A stretch of 64,000 nt of DNA from Clavibacter sp. A6099. GTDB taxonomy: Bacteria; Actinomycetota; Actinomycetes; Actinomycetales; Microbacteriaceae. The translations under genes were made by a program, and so were the position numbers. The stretch is from assembly GCF_021919125.1 (NCBI RefSeq), contig NZ_CP083439.1, positions 186,001 to 250,000 of the forward strand. The letters run 5' to 3'. The notes under the pieces are model-generated. The model saw only the letters and a program-made list of their open reading frames with translations, made no database searches and was not told where the DNA came from. Positions within the stretch are counted from its first letter, which is position 1, and every line of letters begins with the position of its first letter. Shown one piece after another: positions 29,867 to 36,854 of the stretch.

Positions 29867-30259
29867 CCCTCTTCCTGTGTCGTTCTCCGGGAGGTGCCTC
29901 GGCGGGTGCCGGCGGCTTCGAGCACGAAGCTAACCGATGGTAGGTCGAGGCTGTCAAGGGGTCATGCGAACGCATGGAACGTGGTAGTTGAACGCTAAAG
30001 GTCCGATTGTGGACGGGATCGTGAGCGGTGCCCGACGACGAGTGGGCTCATGATCCGACGCGAGGGCACAGGACCCTGGGGATCGCCTGGCGGAACGCGG
30101 ATGCAGCGATTCCCGACGTTCGACGAGCGCATCTCGGGGCGCTATTTCCAGACGCTGTCCAATGTCCCCCGTTCTGGGGGTATTGCATGGTGATGCAACC
30201 AATGCACGTGGCGTGGGAGCAGTCTTCCGTGCCCCGGTCGGGGGCGCATGCCGGGCCGG
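29867..30259. other. 393-bp intergenic region upstream of lipid-synthase operon
   Basis: The only long non-coding stretch in the window, less GC-rich than its flanks. From the operon outward it holds the promoter (29927-29957) and the palindrome CATGCGAACGCATG (29963-29976). Farther out are the hairpin CCCCC-GTTCT-GGGGG (30166-30180) and the palindrome TTGCAT-GGTG-ATGCAA (30183-30198). The two palindromes share the half-site ATGC/GCAT. Short open frames on both strands show no recognisable protein, so I treat the region as regulatory. The C-rich hairpin may terminate the merR transcript. Confidence 0.6.
29927..29976 (-). promoter_or_regulatory. Promoter and palindrome driving the lipid-synthase operon
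   Basis: On the minus strand a perfect TTGACA (29957-29952) is followed after about 18 bases by TTAGCTT (29933-29927) as the -10 region. Transcription would begin near 29920, about 55 bases before the ACP start. Five bases upstream of the -35 box lies CATGCG-AA-CGCATG (29963-29976), a perfect dyad at an activator-like position. A binding protein is not identified; the MerR gene just upstream is one candidate. Confidence 0.6.
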
Positions 30260-30907
30260 TCAGGCCTCGCCGCGCTCCAGGGTGAGGCCCTTCTCGTGGT
30301 GCGCGACGCGGCGGAGGGCGAGCAGCACGGGCTCGTAGAGCGCCGTGCCGAGCACCGCGAACTCCACGGCGCCCTGCGGGTCCGACCAGGGGACGCGCGA
30401 GAAGTCGGCGTCCGCGATGTCCCGCACCGCGTCGACGTAGGTGCGGATCTGCGACTCGTCGAGCGGGATCCCCGCTTCCTCCGCGAGCTCGAGGGCGCGA
30501 TCGAGCTGCGCGACGGGCACGGAATCGGCCGTGTGCTGCACGCCCAGGCGGTCCAGCAGGGCCTCGGTCGCCGCGGTGGAGCGCGCCGGGGCGGCCTCGC
30601 CGGCGGCGGAGCTCGAGCGGTCGCCGGTGGGGAGCGCGGCCGTGGCCTTCCGCATCGCGCCCACCACGCTCTGGTCGGGATCCGCGACGAGGTCGAGGAT
30701 CGTCCCTGCCTGCTCGACGGTGACGCCGACCACGTGGATGAGGCCGCGGACGAGTCGCAGCCGCGCCAGGTGGGTCTCGTCGAACGCGGTCCGGCGGGCG
30801 TTGACCTTGACGCCCGGGTGGAGCAGCCCCTCGCGCAGGTAGTACTTGATGGTGGCGACGGAGCAGCCGGATCGCTCGGCGAGCTCGGATATGGGCAGGG
30901 CGGTCAT
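30260..30907 (-). CDS. MerR-family transcriptional regulator
   Basis: A 215-residue regulator. The N-terminal winged helix-turn-helix is clear (ISELAERSGCSVATIKYYLR, then EGLLHPG and ARLRLVRGLIHVVGVTVEQA). The C-terminal part (about 85-215) is a helical effector region without the Cys pairs of metal-sensing MerR proteins, so a metal ligand is unlikely. The start is ATG 30907, with a TATCAT -10 box six bases upstream and an overlapping inverted repeat that suggests self-control. It lies directly upstream of, and on the same strand as, the lipid-synthase operon. That makes it the best local candidate for its regulator, although this is only positional evidence. Confidence 0.88.
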   Translation of the reverse strand: MTALPISELAERSGCSVATIKYYLREGLLHPGVKVNARRTAFDETHLARLRLVRGLIHVVGVTVEQAGTILDLVADPDQSVVGAMRKATAALPTGDRSSSAAGEAAPARSTAATEALLDRLGVQHTADSVPVAQLDRALELAEEAGIPLDESQIRTYVDAVRDIADADFSRVPWSDPQGAVEFAVLGTALYEPVLLALRRVAHHEKGLTLERGEA

Positions 30908-30913
30908 CCTCGA

Positions 30914-30930
30914 ATGATAGGGAAACTATC
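30914..30930 (-). promoter_or_regulatory. merR promoter with overlapping inverted repeat
   Basis: The minus-strand -10 box TATCAT (30919-30914) lies six bases before the MerR start codon. It overlaps the dyad GATAG-GGAAA-CTATC (30916-30930), so a dimer bound there would cover the promoter. This fits autoregulation of the adjacent gene. Confidence 0.5.
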
Positions 30931-31103
30931 TAGAGGGCGCCCGAGAGGACGTCACGGGGACATCACGGTCGTGCGTCGCAGGCCATTCCCGGCCTGTTTC
31001 CGCAGGTTGCGGGAATGCACGCATCGCATCCCGCGTCGTCCCCTGTGGAAAATCCCAACACCTGCGGGCGATTCGAGCGGGGGACGGATATCCCGCCGTC
31101 CGC

Positions 31104-31697
31104 TTACGCCCAGCCCCAGCGCTTCAGCAGGAGCACGACGAGCACGGTCGGCTTCATCCACGGCACCTCGCCGACGCGGTACTCCTCGGCCCGCGCGAGG
31201 CGCTCGGCGAGGTCAGGCCGCAGCTCCCGGAGGTAGGGGCGGGCCTTCGCGGCGTGCACCGAGTCGGAGACGATGCGGATGGTGTCGGCGTCCTCGAGGA
31301 ACGGGATCGCGTTGGCGATGTTCTCGCGCGTGCTGGTGCTCGTGTCCTCGAGGACGAGCGGGCCCCGGTAGCCGAGCTCGTCGCGGGCGTACCTGGCGAG
31401 GATCCGCGCCTCGGGCTCGGTGCCCATGACCGATCCGCCGCAGAGGATGAGGGTGCTCGAGGTGGCGCGCGGATCCATCGAGCGCAGCCCCGCCCGGACC
31501 CGGTACCGGTTGATGGCGTTGGCGCGCGGACCGCGGTTGCCGTAGCCCAGCACCACGATCGCCTCCCGGCCCACCTCGGCGCCCGGCCGGCTGCGGTCGA
31601 GCCCGCGCGTGCTGGCCAGGCGGTGCGCGACCTCGCTGGCGACGAAGGCGACCGCGGCGGAGGCCCCGATCGCGACGAGCAGGGGGCGGGTCCGCAT
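31104..31697 (-). CDS. YdcF/DUF218-family membrane-anchored protein
   Basis: A 197-residue protein with an N-terminal membrane helix (about 6-24) followed by a DUF218 domain of the YdcF/SanA/ElyC group. Typical segments are AIVVLGYGNRGPRANAINR, LILCGGSVMGTEPEARI, LEDTSTSTRENIANAIP and IVSDSVHAAKARPYL. Members influence cell-envelope integrity or bind nucleotide-like ligands; the biochemical role is unsettled. It has no Shine-Dalgarno site, but a TAGCCT box (31709-31704) lies six bases before ATG 31697, suggesting a leaderless transcript. It is divergent from the fluoride-channel operon. Confidence 0.85.
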   Translation of the reverse strand: MRTRPLLVAIGASAAVAFVASEVAHRLASTRGLDRSRPGAEVGREAIVVLGYGNRGPRANAINRYRVRAGLRSMDPRATSSTLILCGGSVMGTEPEARILARYARDELGYRGPLVLEDTSTSTRENIANAIPFLEDADTIRIVSDSVHAAKARPYLRELRPDLAERLARAEEYRVGEVPWMKPTVLVVLLLKRWGWA

Positions 31698-31703
31698 CCG
31701 CCC

Positions 31704-31709
31704 AGGCTA
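31704..31709 (-). promoter_or_regulatory. Leaderless -10 box (TAGCCT) for ydcF-like gene
   Basis: TAGCCT on the minus strand ends six bases before ATG 31697, with no ribosome-binding site in between. The same arrangement recurs at other genes of the window. Confidence 0.45.
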
Positions 31710-31749
31710 CGCGCCGGGACCCGCCCGACCCTCGTGGTTCAATGGTCCC

Positions 31750-31781
31750 GCCTCCCGCGGGAGGGGCCTCCCGCGGGAGGC
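31750..31781. repeat. Tandem 14-bp palindromes ahead of the fluoride riboswitch
   Basis: CCTCCCGCGGGAGG occurs at 31751-31764 and again at 31767-31780, two bases apart. Each copy is a perfect palindrome, and together with the flanking G and C they form a near-perfect 32-bp dyad. It directly abuts the riboswitch-like fold that begins at 31782. It may be a paired operator or a 5' hairpin of the leader. Confidence 0.7.
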
Positions 31782-31840
31782 ACGGCGGTGGGGCTCGCCG
31801 TACCCGAACCTCGACACCCTCGTCGACGACAGTCCCTGTC
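31782..31840 (+). promoter_or_regulatory. crcB riboswitch: Candidate fluoride (crcB) riboswitch
   Basis: Three helices arranged as in the crcB aptamer can be drawn. One is ACGGCG (31782-31787) with CGCCGT (31796-31801). Another is TCGAC (31811-31815) with GTCGA (31822-31826). The third is the long-range pseudoknot GGGGCT (31790-31795) with AGTCCC (31831-31836). The segment GGCGGTGGGGCTCGCC closely parallels the known GGCGATGAGGCCCGCC core. Downstream, GTCTC (31838-31842) can pair with GAGAC (31869-31873), hiding the GGGAG ribosome-binding site of the first FluC gene, which suggests translational control. It lies directly in front of two crcB genes, as expected for a fluoride sensor. No covariance-model search was possible. 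Confidence 0.65.
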
Positions 31841-31876
31841 TCTTGGCTAGCCATGCCATCCGAGATGGGAGACCCC

Positions 31877-32416
31877 ATGACCGACCACCCGCAGCCCGAC
31901 CGCGGCGCACCCCGCGACAGGGCGCCTCACGACGACGCGCCCCTCGACAGCGACGTCGAGGTGGACGACGACCCGGGCCGCCCGGTCCACCTCCGCTGGT
32001 CGTCCCTCGGCCTCGTGGCGATCGGCGGCGCCGTCGGCACGGGCGTCCGCGAGGCGCTCGCGCTCACGTGGCCGGCGCCCGCCGGGGGCATCCCCGTCAC
32101 GATCCTCCTGATCAACGTGGTCGGCGCCTTCGTGCTCGGCGCCCTGCTGGAGTCGCTCGCCCGCCGCGGGCCCGACGAGGGCCGACGCCGCGCGATCCGC
32201 CTGCTGGTGGGCACGGGCGTGCTCGGCGGCTTCACCACCTACAGCTCGCTCGCGACCGACGCGGCATCGCTCACGGGATCCGCGCTCGGCGTCGCGTTCG
32301 CGTACGCGGGGCTCTCGCTCGTGCTGGGCGCCGCGGCGTCCGCCGCCGGGATCGCCGCGGGCGCCGCCATCCACCGCCGCACCGCTGCCCGCCGCGCGAC
32401 GGGGGCGGCGTCGTGA
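31877..32416 (+). CDS. crcB: Fluoride channel subunit FluC/CrcB (first)
   Basis: A 179-residue membrane protein of the FluC/CrcB fluoride-channel family. An unusual acidic cytoplasmic extension (about 1-38) precedes four helices. Family motifs are GGAVGTGVREAL (about 54), NVVGAFVLGALLES (about 80) and GTGVLGGFTTYSSLATD (about 115), the last matching the conserved fluoride/Na+ site loop G-F-T-T-(Y/F)-S. ATG 31877 was chosen because GGGAGA lies five bases upstream. It overlaps the second channel gene (GTGA), so a hetero-dimeric dual-topology pair is expected. The riboswitch-like leader predicts induction by fluoride. Confidence 0.92.
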   Translation: MTDHPQPDRGAPRDRAPHDDAPLDSDVEVDDDPGRPVHLRWSSLGLVAIGGAVGTGVREALALTWPAPAGGIPVTILLINVVGAFVLGALLESLARRGPDEGRRRAIRLLVGTGVLGGFTTYSSLATDAASLTGSALGVAFAYAGLSLVLGAAASAAGIAAGAAIHRRTAARRATGAAS

Positions 32417-32793
32417 CCGGCCCGCTCGTGTTCGCGCTCATCTGCGTGGCCGGCGGCGTCGGATCCGCCCTCCGCCTGCTCCTCGACGGCGCCATCCGCG
32501 GCCGCCTCGGCGCCGCGTACCCATGGGGCACGACCGTCATCAACGTCACGGGATCCCTCGGCCTCGGCCTCCTCACGGGCGCCGCCGCGCAGGCGGGCCT
32601 CCCGCACGACCTCCTCCTCATCCTCGGCGGCGGCCTGATGGGCGGATACACGACCTTCAGCACCGCGAGCCTCGAGACCGTGCGGCTCGCGCAGGCCGGC
32701 AGGGTCGGCGCGGCGCTCGCGAACGGACTGGGGATGCTCGTCGTCTGCATCGCGGCGGCGGGCCTCGGGATCGCGGTGGGCGGGGCGCTGTGA
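32413..32793 (+). CDS. crcB: Fluoride channel subunit FluC/CrcB (second)
   Basis: A 126-residue four-helix FluC/CrcB protein with the usual compact length. It shows CVAGGVGSALRLLLDG in helix 1, GTTVINVTGSLGLGLLTG in helix 2 and GGGLMGGYTTFSTASLETV at the pore loop (conserved T-T-F-S-T). The GTG start at 32413 overlaps the stop of the first subunit, and its own stop overlaps the next gene. With its neighbour it should form a heterodimer exporting fluoride across the cytoplasmic membrane. Confidence 0.93.
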   Translation: MTGPLVFALICVAGGVGSALRLLLDGAIRGRLGAAYPWGTTVINVTGSLGLGLLTGAAAQAGLPHDLLLILGGGLMGGYTTFSTASLETVRLAQAGRVGAALANGLGMLVVCIAAAGLGIAVGGAL

Positions 32794-33275
32794 CGGCCTT
32801 GTCGGCCGTCGCCTCCGTGGCCGACGACGAGGCGCTGCACGCCTTCCTCGCGGCGGCGGACCTCACGGTCACCGGGCTCGACGACCCCGGCGTGCGGCTC
32901 TGGATCCAGCGCGACGCCGACGGGCGGATCACCGGCAGCACCGGGTTCGAGCTGAGCGCGGACGGGCGGCACGCGCTGATCCGCAGCGTCGCGGTGGATC
33001 CCGCCCTGCGGTCCGCGGGCCTCGGCTCGACGCTCGCCCGGCACGCGCTCGCCGAGGCGGCCGCCGCCGGCGCCGGGCGCGCCTGGCTGTTCTCGCGGAG
33101 GTCCGGTCCGTTCTGGCAGGGCCTCGGCTTCCAGGAGGCCGATCGCGACGCGCTCGCCGCCGTGCTGCCGGACGCCCGCCAGGTCGTCGCGTTCCGCGCG
33201 AGCGGGCAGCTGGCGCGCGAGGTCGCGTGGTCGCGCCCGCTGGGATCGGCCGCGGACCCGGAGCGCCGGGGGTGA
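32790..33275 (+). CDS. GNAT acetyltransferase, ArsN2-like
   Basis: A 161-residue GCN5-type N-acetyltransferase. The acetyl-CoA site is IRSVAVDPALRSAGLGSTLA (motif A, R/Q-x-x-G-x-G/A), followed by AWLFSRRSGPFWQGLGF. The layout, with LDDPGVRLWIQRDADG in front, resembles ArsN2-like acetyltransferases tied to arsenic resistance, but no other ars gene is present. GTG 32790 overlaps the fluoride-channel stop. Its presence in a fluoride operon may be coincidental co-transcription. Confidence 0.78.
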   Translation: MTALSAVASVADDEALHAFLAAADLTVTGLDDPGVRLWIQRDADGRITGSTGFELSADGRHALIRSVAVDPALRSAGLGSTLARHALAEAAAAGAGRAWLFSRRSGPFWQGLGFQEADRDALAAVLPDARQVVAFRASGQLAREVAWSRPLGSAADPERRG

Positions 33276-33895
33276 CGGGCCCCGTCGCCGATGCCTACGC
33301 CGCGCGCGCCGCCGAGTACGCGGAGCGCCTCGGCACCCTCGACGCCGTGCACCCAGCCGATCTCGCGCTCGTGACGACGTGGGCGCACGGGATCACGGGC
33401 TCCGTGCTCGACGCCGGCTGCGGACCCGGCCACTGGACCGCGCTCCTCGCCTCCCGCGGCCTCGACGCGCGCGGCGTGGACCTCGTGCCGGCCTTCGTCG
33501 CGCACGCCCGCGCCGCGCATCCGCGCGTCCCGTTCGAGGTCGGCGACCTGGACGCGCTCGACGCCGGGGACGGCGCGCTCGGCGGCGCGCTCGCCTGGTA
33601 CTCGCTCATCCACCACGCGCCCGACCGCATCGACGTGCCGCTCGCCGAGCTGGCGCGGGTCGTCCGGCCGGGCGGCGGCCTGCTCGTCGGCGCGTTCGCG
33701 GGCCCCGACGGGATCGCGGACGCCGAGCCGTTCGACCACGCCGTCACGCGCGCGTGGCGCTGGTCGCCGGATGAGCTGGCCGCGCGGATCGACGCCGCGG
33801 GCTTCGAGGTGGACGAGGTGCACACGCGCATCTCGACCCGGCAGCGGCCGCACCTCGCCATCGTCGCGCGCCGTCGCACGGACGCCCGCGCCTAG
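33272..33895 (+). CDS. SAM-dependent class I methyltransferase
   Basis: A 207-residue Rossmann-fold methyltransferase with motif I VLDAGCGPGHWTALL (about 46-60) and motif II ARGVDLVPAFVAHAR. The following parts are FEVGDLDALD, YSLIHHAP and the post-motif VVRPGGGLLVG. The small-molecule type is likely, but no substrate can be named. The GTG start overlaps the upstream stop (GTGA). Its TAG stop lies inside the TAGGCT -10 box of the following Nudix gene. Confidence 0.85.
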   Translation: MTGPVADAYAARAAEYAERLGTLDAVHPADLALVTTWAHGITGSVLDAGCGPGHWTALLASRGLDARGVDLVPAFVAHARAAHPRVPFEVGDLDALDAGDGALGGALAWYSLIHHAPDRIDVPLAELARVVRPGGGLLVGAFAGPDGIADAEPFDHAVTRAWRWSPDELAARIDAAGFEVDEVHTRISTRQRPHLAIVARRRTDARA

Positions 33896-33898
33896 GCT
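33893..33898 (+). promoter_or_regulatory. Leaderless -10 box (TAGGCT) for Nudix gene
   Basis: TAGGCT overlaps the methyltransferase stop codon and ends six bases before ATG 33905, without a ribosome-binding site. It would give the Nudix gene its own leaderless transcript in addition to read-through. Confidence 0.45.
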
Positions 33899-33904
33899 CG
33901 CCGG

Positions 33905-34492
33905 ATGAGCAGCGCGGACGCCCAGCCCGAACCCGAGCGCACCTGGGCCACGACCGCCCGCCGCGACCTCCACCGCGGCCGGGTCGTCCTCGTCGAGCAC
34001 GACGTGCTGCTGCCCGACGGGTCCGCGTCGCGCTACGAGGTGGACGAGAGCGTGCCGTTCGCGGTCGCGACGCTCGTGATCGACGGCGACGCCGTGATCC
34101 TGTCGCGCCAGTACCGGCACCCGCTCGGCCGGTGGATCCTCGACCTCCCCGGCGGCGCGGGCGACGCCTCCGAGCACCCCGTCGACGCCGCCCGCCGCGA
34201 GCTCGAGGAGGAGCTCGGCCTCGTCGCGCCCGACCTCCACCCGTTGCGGACCTACGCGGTGAACCCCGGCCGCGCGTCCTGGCTCGTGCACGTCTTCGCC
34301 TGCACGACCCCGACCACCGCCGGCACCGCCGACCGCTCCGACCCGTCCGAGCAGGTGCGCCTCGTCCGCATGCCCGTCGCGGAGCTCGACGCGCTCATCG
34401 CCGCGGGCGGCATCGAGGACCCGACCCTGCTTATCGCCCGCGCGGCCGCCGCCGAGCAGGGGCTGCTGCCGCCCGTCGCACCGGCGGGATAG
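33905..34492 (+). CDS. Nudix hydrolase, ADP-ribose pyrophosphatase-like
   Basis: A 195-residue Nudix enzyme. The Nudix box is complete: G-x5-E-x7-REL-x-EE-x-G-L, seen as GGAGDASEHPVDAARRELEE then ELGL (about 81-104). An upstream strand RQYRHPLGRWILDLPGG is typical of ADP-ribose pyrophosphatases (NudF/NUDT5-like), which hydrolyse ADP-ribose or other nucleoside diphosphate-X compounds in the cytosol. The start is ATG 33905. The gene is convergent with ddl, nine bases away. Confidence 0.85.
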   Translation: MSSADAQPEPERTWATTARRDLHRGRVVLVEHDVLLPDGSASRYEVDESVPFAVATLVIDGDAVILSRQYRHPLGRWILDLPGGAGDASEHPVDAARRELEEELGLVAPDLHPLRTYAVNPGRASWLVHVFACTTPTTAGTADRSDPSEQVRLVRMPVAELDALIAAGGIEDPTLLIARAAAAEQGLLPPVAPAG

Positions 34493-34501
34493 CGGGACCG
34501 G

Positions 34502-35509
34502 TCAGCCCGCGCGCCCCCGCAGCGCGACCCGCGCGATCCGCTCGCACAGGTCGGCGTACCCGACGCCGACGGCCGCCGCCGACTGCGGCAGGAGGCTCGT
34601 CGCGGTGAGGCCGGGGAGGCTGTTGGCCTCGATGATCCAGAGGACGCCGGAGTCGTCGAGGCGGAAGTCGGAGCGGCTGTACCCGGCGAGCCGGAGGATC
34701 CGGTGGGCGGCCAGCGCAGCCCCGCGCGCCTCCTCCGCGACCGCGTCGGGCAGGTCGGCCGGGAACGTCTCCGCGATCGCGCCCGCCTGGTACTTCGCGG
34801 CGTAGGTGAACGCCTCGTCCACCGGCACGCCGATCTCGCCGACCGCGAGCGCGTCGCCGTCGAGCACGCCGACCGTCAGCTCGCGGCCGCGCACGAACCG
34901 CTCGACCATCACGGTCCCGTGCCGCCGCGCCAGCTCGAGCGCGGCGGGCAGATCCGCGGCGGCGCGCACCACGGAGAGCCCGACGGTGGATCCCTGCCCG
35001 GTCGGCTTCACGACCACCGGGAACCCGAGCGCCGGCTCGACCGCATCCGGCTCCGGGTCGATCAGCCAGTCGGGCGTCCGCACGCCGCCGGCGCGCAGCA
35101 GCGTCTTGGCGACGTCCTTGTCCATCGCGAGCGCGCTGCCCAGGGAGCCGGAGCCCGTGAACGGGATGCCCGCGAGCTCGAGGAGCGCCTGCAGGCGGCC
35201 GTCCTCGCCGGATCCGCCGTGCAGCGCGAGGAACACCAGGTCGCTGTCGCGGAGGTCGGTCGGCAGGCGCAGCACCGCGCCGGATCCGCCCGCGCTCGCG
35301 GTGGCCAGCTCCGCGGAGGTCGGCGGGCGGAGGCCGACGTCGGGCGTGAGGATCCGCGTCTCGGCGGAGGCGTCCAGCGCCCCGCGCGCGGTGTCGACCG
35401 CGACCACATCGTGCCCGAGCGCCCGGAGCGCCGGGACGACCTGCGCGGCGCTCGCGATGGAGACGTCGCGCTCCTCGCTCTCGCCGCCGAAGAGCACAGA
35501 GATCCGCAT
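34502..35509 (-). CDS. ddl: D-alanine--D-alanine ligase
   Basis: A 335-residue ATP-grasp ligase that joins two D-Ala for peptidoglycan precursor synthesis in the cytosol. Family marks are all present: the N-terminal LFGGESEERDVSIASA, LHGGSGEDG, the ATP-grasp loop KPTGQGSTVGLSVV, and RSDFRLDDSGVLWIIEANSL with LPGLTATSLLPQ at the metal/product site. ATG 35509 was chosen because the sequence starts exactly at the domain. There is no Shine-Dalgarno site, but TAGGGT (35521-35516) lies six bases upstream, suggesting a leaderless transcript. The absence of adjacent mur genes means a second ddl elsewhere is possible. Confidence 0.92.
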   Translation of the reverse strand: MRISVLFGGESEERDVSIASAAQVVPALRALGHDVVAVDTARGALDASAETRILTPDVGLRPPTSAELATASAGGSGAVLRLPTDLRDSDLVFLALHGGSGEDGRLQALLELAGIPFTGSGSLGSALAMDKDVAKTLLRAGGVRTPDWLIDPEPDAVEPALGFPVVVKPTGQGSTVGLSVVRAAADLPAALELARRHGTVMVERFVRGRELTVGVLDGDALAVGEIGVPVDEAFTYAAKYQAGAIAETFPADLPDAVAEEARGAALAAHRILRLAGYSRSDFRLDDSGVLWIIEANSLPGLTATSLLPQSAAAVGVGYADLCERIARVALRGRAG

Positions 35510-35515
35510 CCCGCG

Positions 35516-35521
35516 ACCCTA
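35516..35521 (-). promoter_or_regulatory. Leaderless -10 box (TAGGGT) for ddl
   Basis: TAGGGT on the minus strand with a six-base gap to ATG 35509 and no ribosome-binding site. Same geometry as the other leaderless candidates. Confidence 0.45.
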
Positions 35522-35588
35522 TCGGCGGCCCGCCCGTCCCCGTCGAGGCTCGGGCCCGACCTCCGGTGCGCCACCTACCCCCTCTTCA

Positions 35589-35604
35589 CCAGACGTTCGT
35601 CTGG
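35589..35604. promoter_or_regulatory. Perfect dyad CCAGACG-TT-CGTCTGG
   Basis: Seven-base arms with a two-base spacer between the divergent ddl and secreted-protein genes. It lies about 30 bases upstream of a TACCGT -10 candidate (35633-35638) for the secreted protein, so it is well placed as an operator. The short spacer argues against a simple terminator. Confidence 0.5.
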
Positions 35605-35685
35605 CTGACCGATGCGAGCACGGTCGCGGCCCTACCGTCGTCCCGCGGGTCGCCGCCCGCATCCCCCACCCGATCGGAGAACCCC

Positions 35686-36219
35686 GTGCACGCTCGCACC
35701 ACCGCTCCTCGTCCGCGCCGCACCCGCGTCGCCCTGGCCGCCCTCGTCATCGCGGGCTCCGCGCTCGTCGGCGTCGGCACCGCACCCGCCGCGCAGGCGT
35801 CCGCCGCCCCCGTCGCCGCACCGGCTTCCGCGACCACCGTCGACTACGGGACCGCATCCGCCGCGCCCGCCGGCGATCCGTCCGCATCCGCATGGCGGCC
35901 CGACCGCATCACCCTGCACCTCGAGACGCAGATGTTCCGTCGCGGGTTCGTGGTCACCTCCGTCCTCCTCCAGGGGCCGAGCCCGGAGAACGGACGACCG
36001 GGCTGGTCGCGCTGCGTCGACCTGCCGCAGTCGGGCCAGGACCGGTGGGTCGGGCTCGACGTGCGCGTGTACCGCGGCAGCTACCGGGCGACGGCGTACA
36101 ACGACTTCGCCTGCTCGCCCGAGTCCGCGTACGTCGGCTCGATCGGCTACATCGACACCCATGTCTTCCGCAACTGGGCCGTCTACACGTCGCGCAACCC
36201 GAAGCCGACCCTGCACTAG
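35686..36219 (+). CDS. Small secreted protein of unknown function
   Basis: A 177-residue protein with a clear export signal: RPRRTRVALAALVIAGSALV followed by APAAQA (cleavage near residue 38). The mature part begins with an Ala/Pro-rich stretch, then a compact domain (about 66-177) with Trp, Tyr and Arg residues and only two Cys (SRCVDL and DFACSP), which could form one disulfide. Repeated short beta-prone pieces (ITLHLETQMF, FVVTSVLLQG, WVGLDVRVYRGSY, YVGSIGYIDTHVF) suggest a beta-sandwich. I do not recognise a family. GTG 35686 was chosen for the CGGAGA site five bases upstream. It stands alone, with a terminator after it. Confidence 0.8.
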   Translation: MHARTTAPRPRRTRVALAALVIAGSALVGVGTAPAAQASAAPVAAPASATTVDYGTASAAPAGDPSASAWRPDRITLHLETQMFRRGFVVTSVLLQGPSPENGRPGWSRCVDLPQSGQDRWVGLDVRVYRGSYRATAYNDFACSPESAYVGSIGYIDTHVFRNWAVYTSRNPKPTLH

Positions 36220-36237
36220 CCGCCCGCCGCGCTCGCC

Positions 36238-36268
36238 CGACGCCCCCGATGCCGCATCGGGGGCGTCG
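36238..36268. terminator. Hairpin terminator between convergent genes
   Basis: A perfect inverted repeat with 15-base arms, CGACGCCCCCGATGC (36238-36252) and GCATCGGGGGCGTCG (36254-36268), one base apart. It lies between the secreted-protein stop and the DHFR-like stop and can serve both. Confidence 0.75.
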
Positions 36269-36302
36269 CGCGCGTCCGGCCGGCGTCCGCGCGGCGAGCT
36301 GA

Positions 36303-36854
36303 TCAGCCGGCGGCGCGCAGCGCGTAGGTGAGCAGCGCGTTGCCCGCGCTCGTGATCTCCGAGCGCCGCAGCTCCAGCCGCGTCACCGGATCGCTCGGCT
36401 CGAACAGGCGGCGGCCGGCGCCCGCGACGACCGGGTGGATCATCAGGGTCAGCTCGTCGAGCACGCCCGCGAACAGCAGCTGGCGCACGAGGGAGATGCT
36501 CGCGAAGACGCCGATGTCGCCGCCGTCCGTGCGCTTCAGCTCCGCGAGGGCGTCCACGACGTCACCCTCGATCAGGGTCGCGTTCCAGTCGAGCCCGCCG
36601 GTGAGGGTCCGTGACGCGACGAGCTTCTCGATCGGGTTGATGAACGCGCCGAAGGCGTCGTCCGCGGGCGCCGCCGGCCAGTACGAGGACCAGTCCTCGT
36701 AGCCGCGCCGCCCGAGCACGGCGGTGGTCACCGTCTCCATGAGACGGGTCATCCCGGCTCCGAGCTCGGCGTCGAAGCTGTCGAACTGGAACAGGTTCGG
36801 CGCCTCCACGACGCCGTCGACGGACGTGAACAGGCCTGCGGTGAGTCGTCTCAC
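36303..36854 (-). CDS. Dihydrofolate reductase-family protein (RibD C-terminal-like)
   Basis: A 183-residue protein of the DHFR/RibD-C superfamily. It has RRLTAGLFTSVDGVVEAPN at the start, VLGRRGYEDWSSYWP, LVASRTLTGGLDWNATLIEG and a late GVLDELTLMIHPVVAGAGRR segment. These are standard for the small YyaP/YwjB-like reductases, which likely bind NADPH but have no agreed substrate. GTG 36854 was chosen because GAGGAGG lies five bases upstream. The longer frame to 36959 lacks domain content. It is divergent from the sugar operon. Confidence 0.88.
   Translation of the reverse strand: MRRLTAGLFTSVDGVVEAPNLFQFDSFDAELGAGMTRLMETVTTAVLGRRGYEDWSSYWPAAPADDAFGAFINPIEKLVASRTLTGGLDWNATLIEGDVVDALAELKRTDGGDIGVFASISLVRQLLFAGVLDELTLMIHPVVAGAGRRLFEPSDPVTRLELRRSEITSAGNALLTYALRAAG

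Noticed and set aside
30028-30285. An 85-codon open frame on the plus strand in the intergenic region
   Set aside because: No ribosome-binding site, no family resemblance, overlaps palindromes and the merR 3' end.
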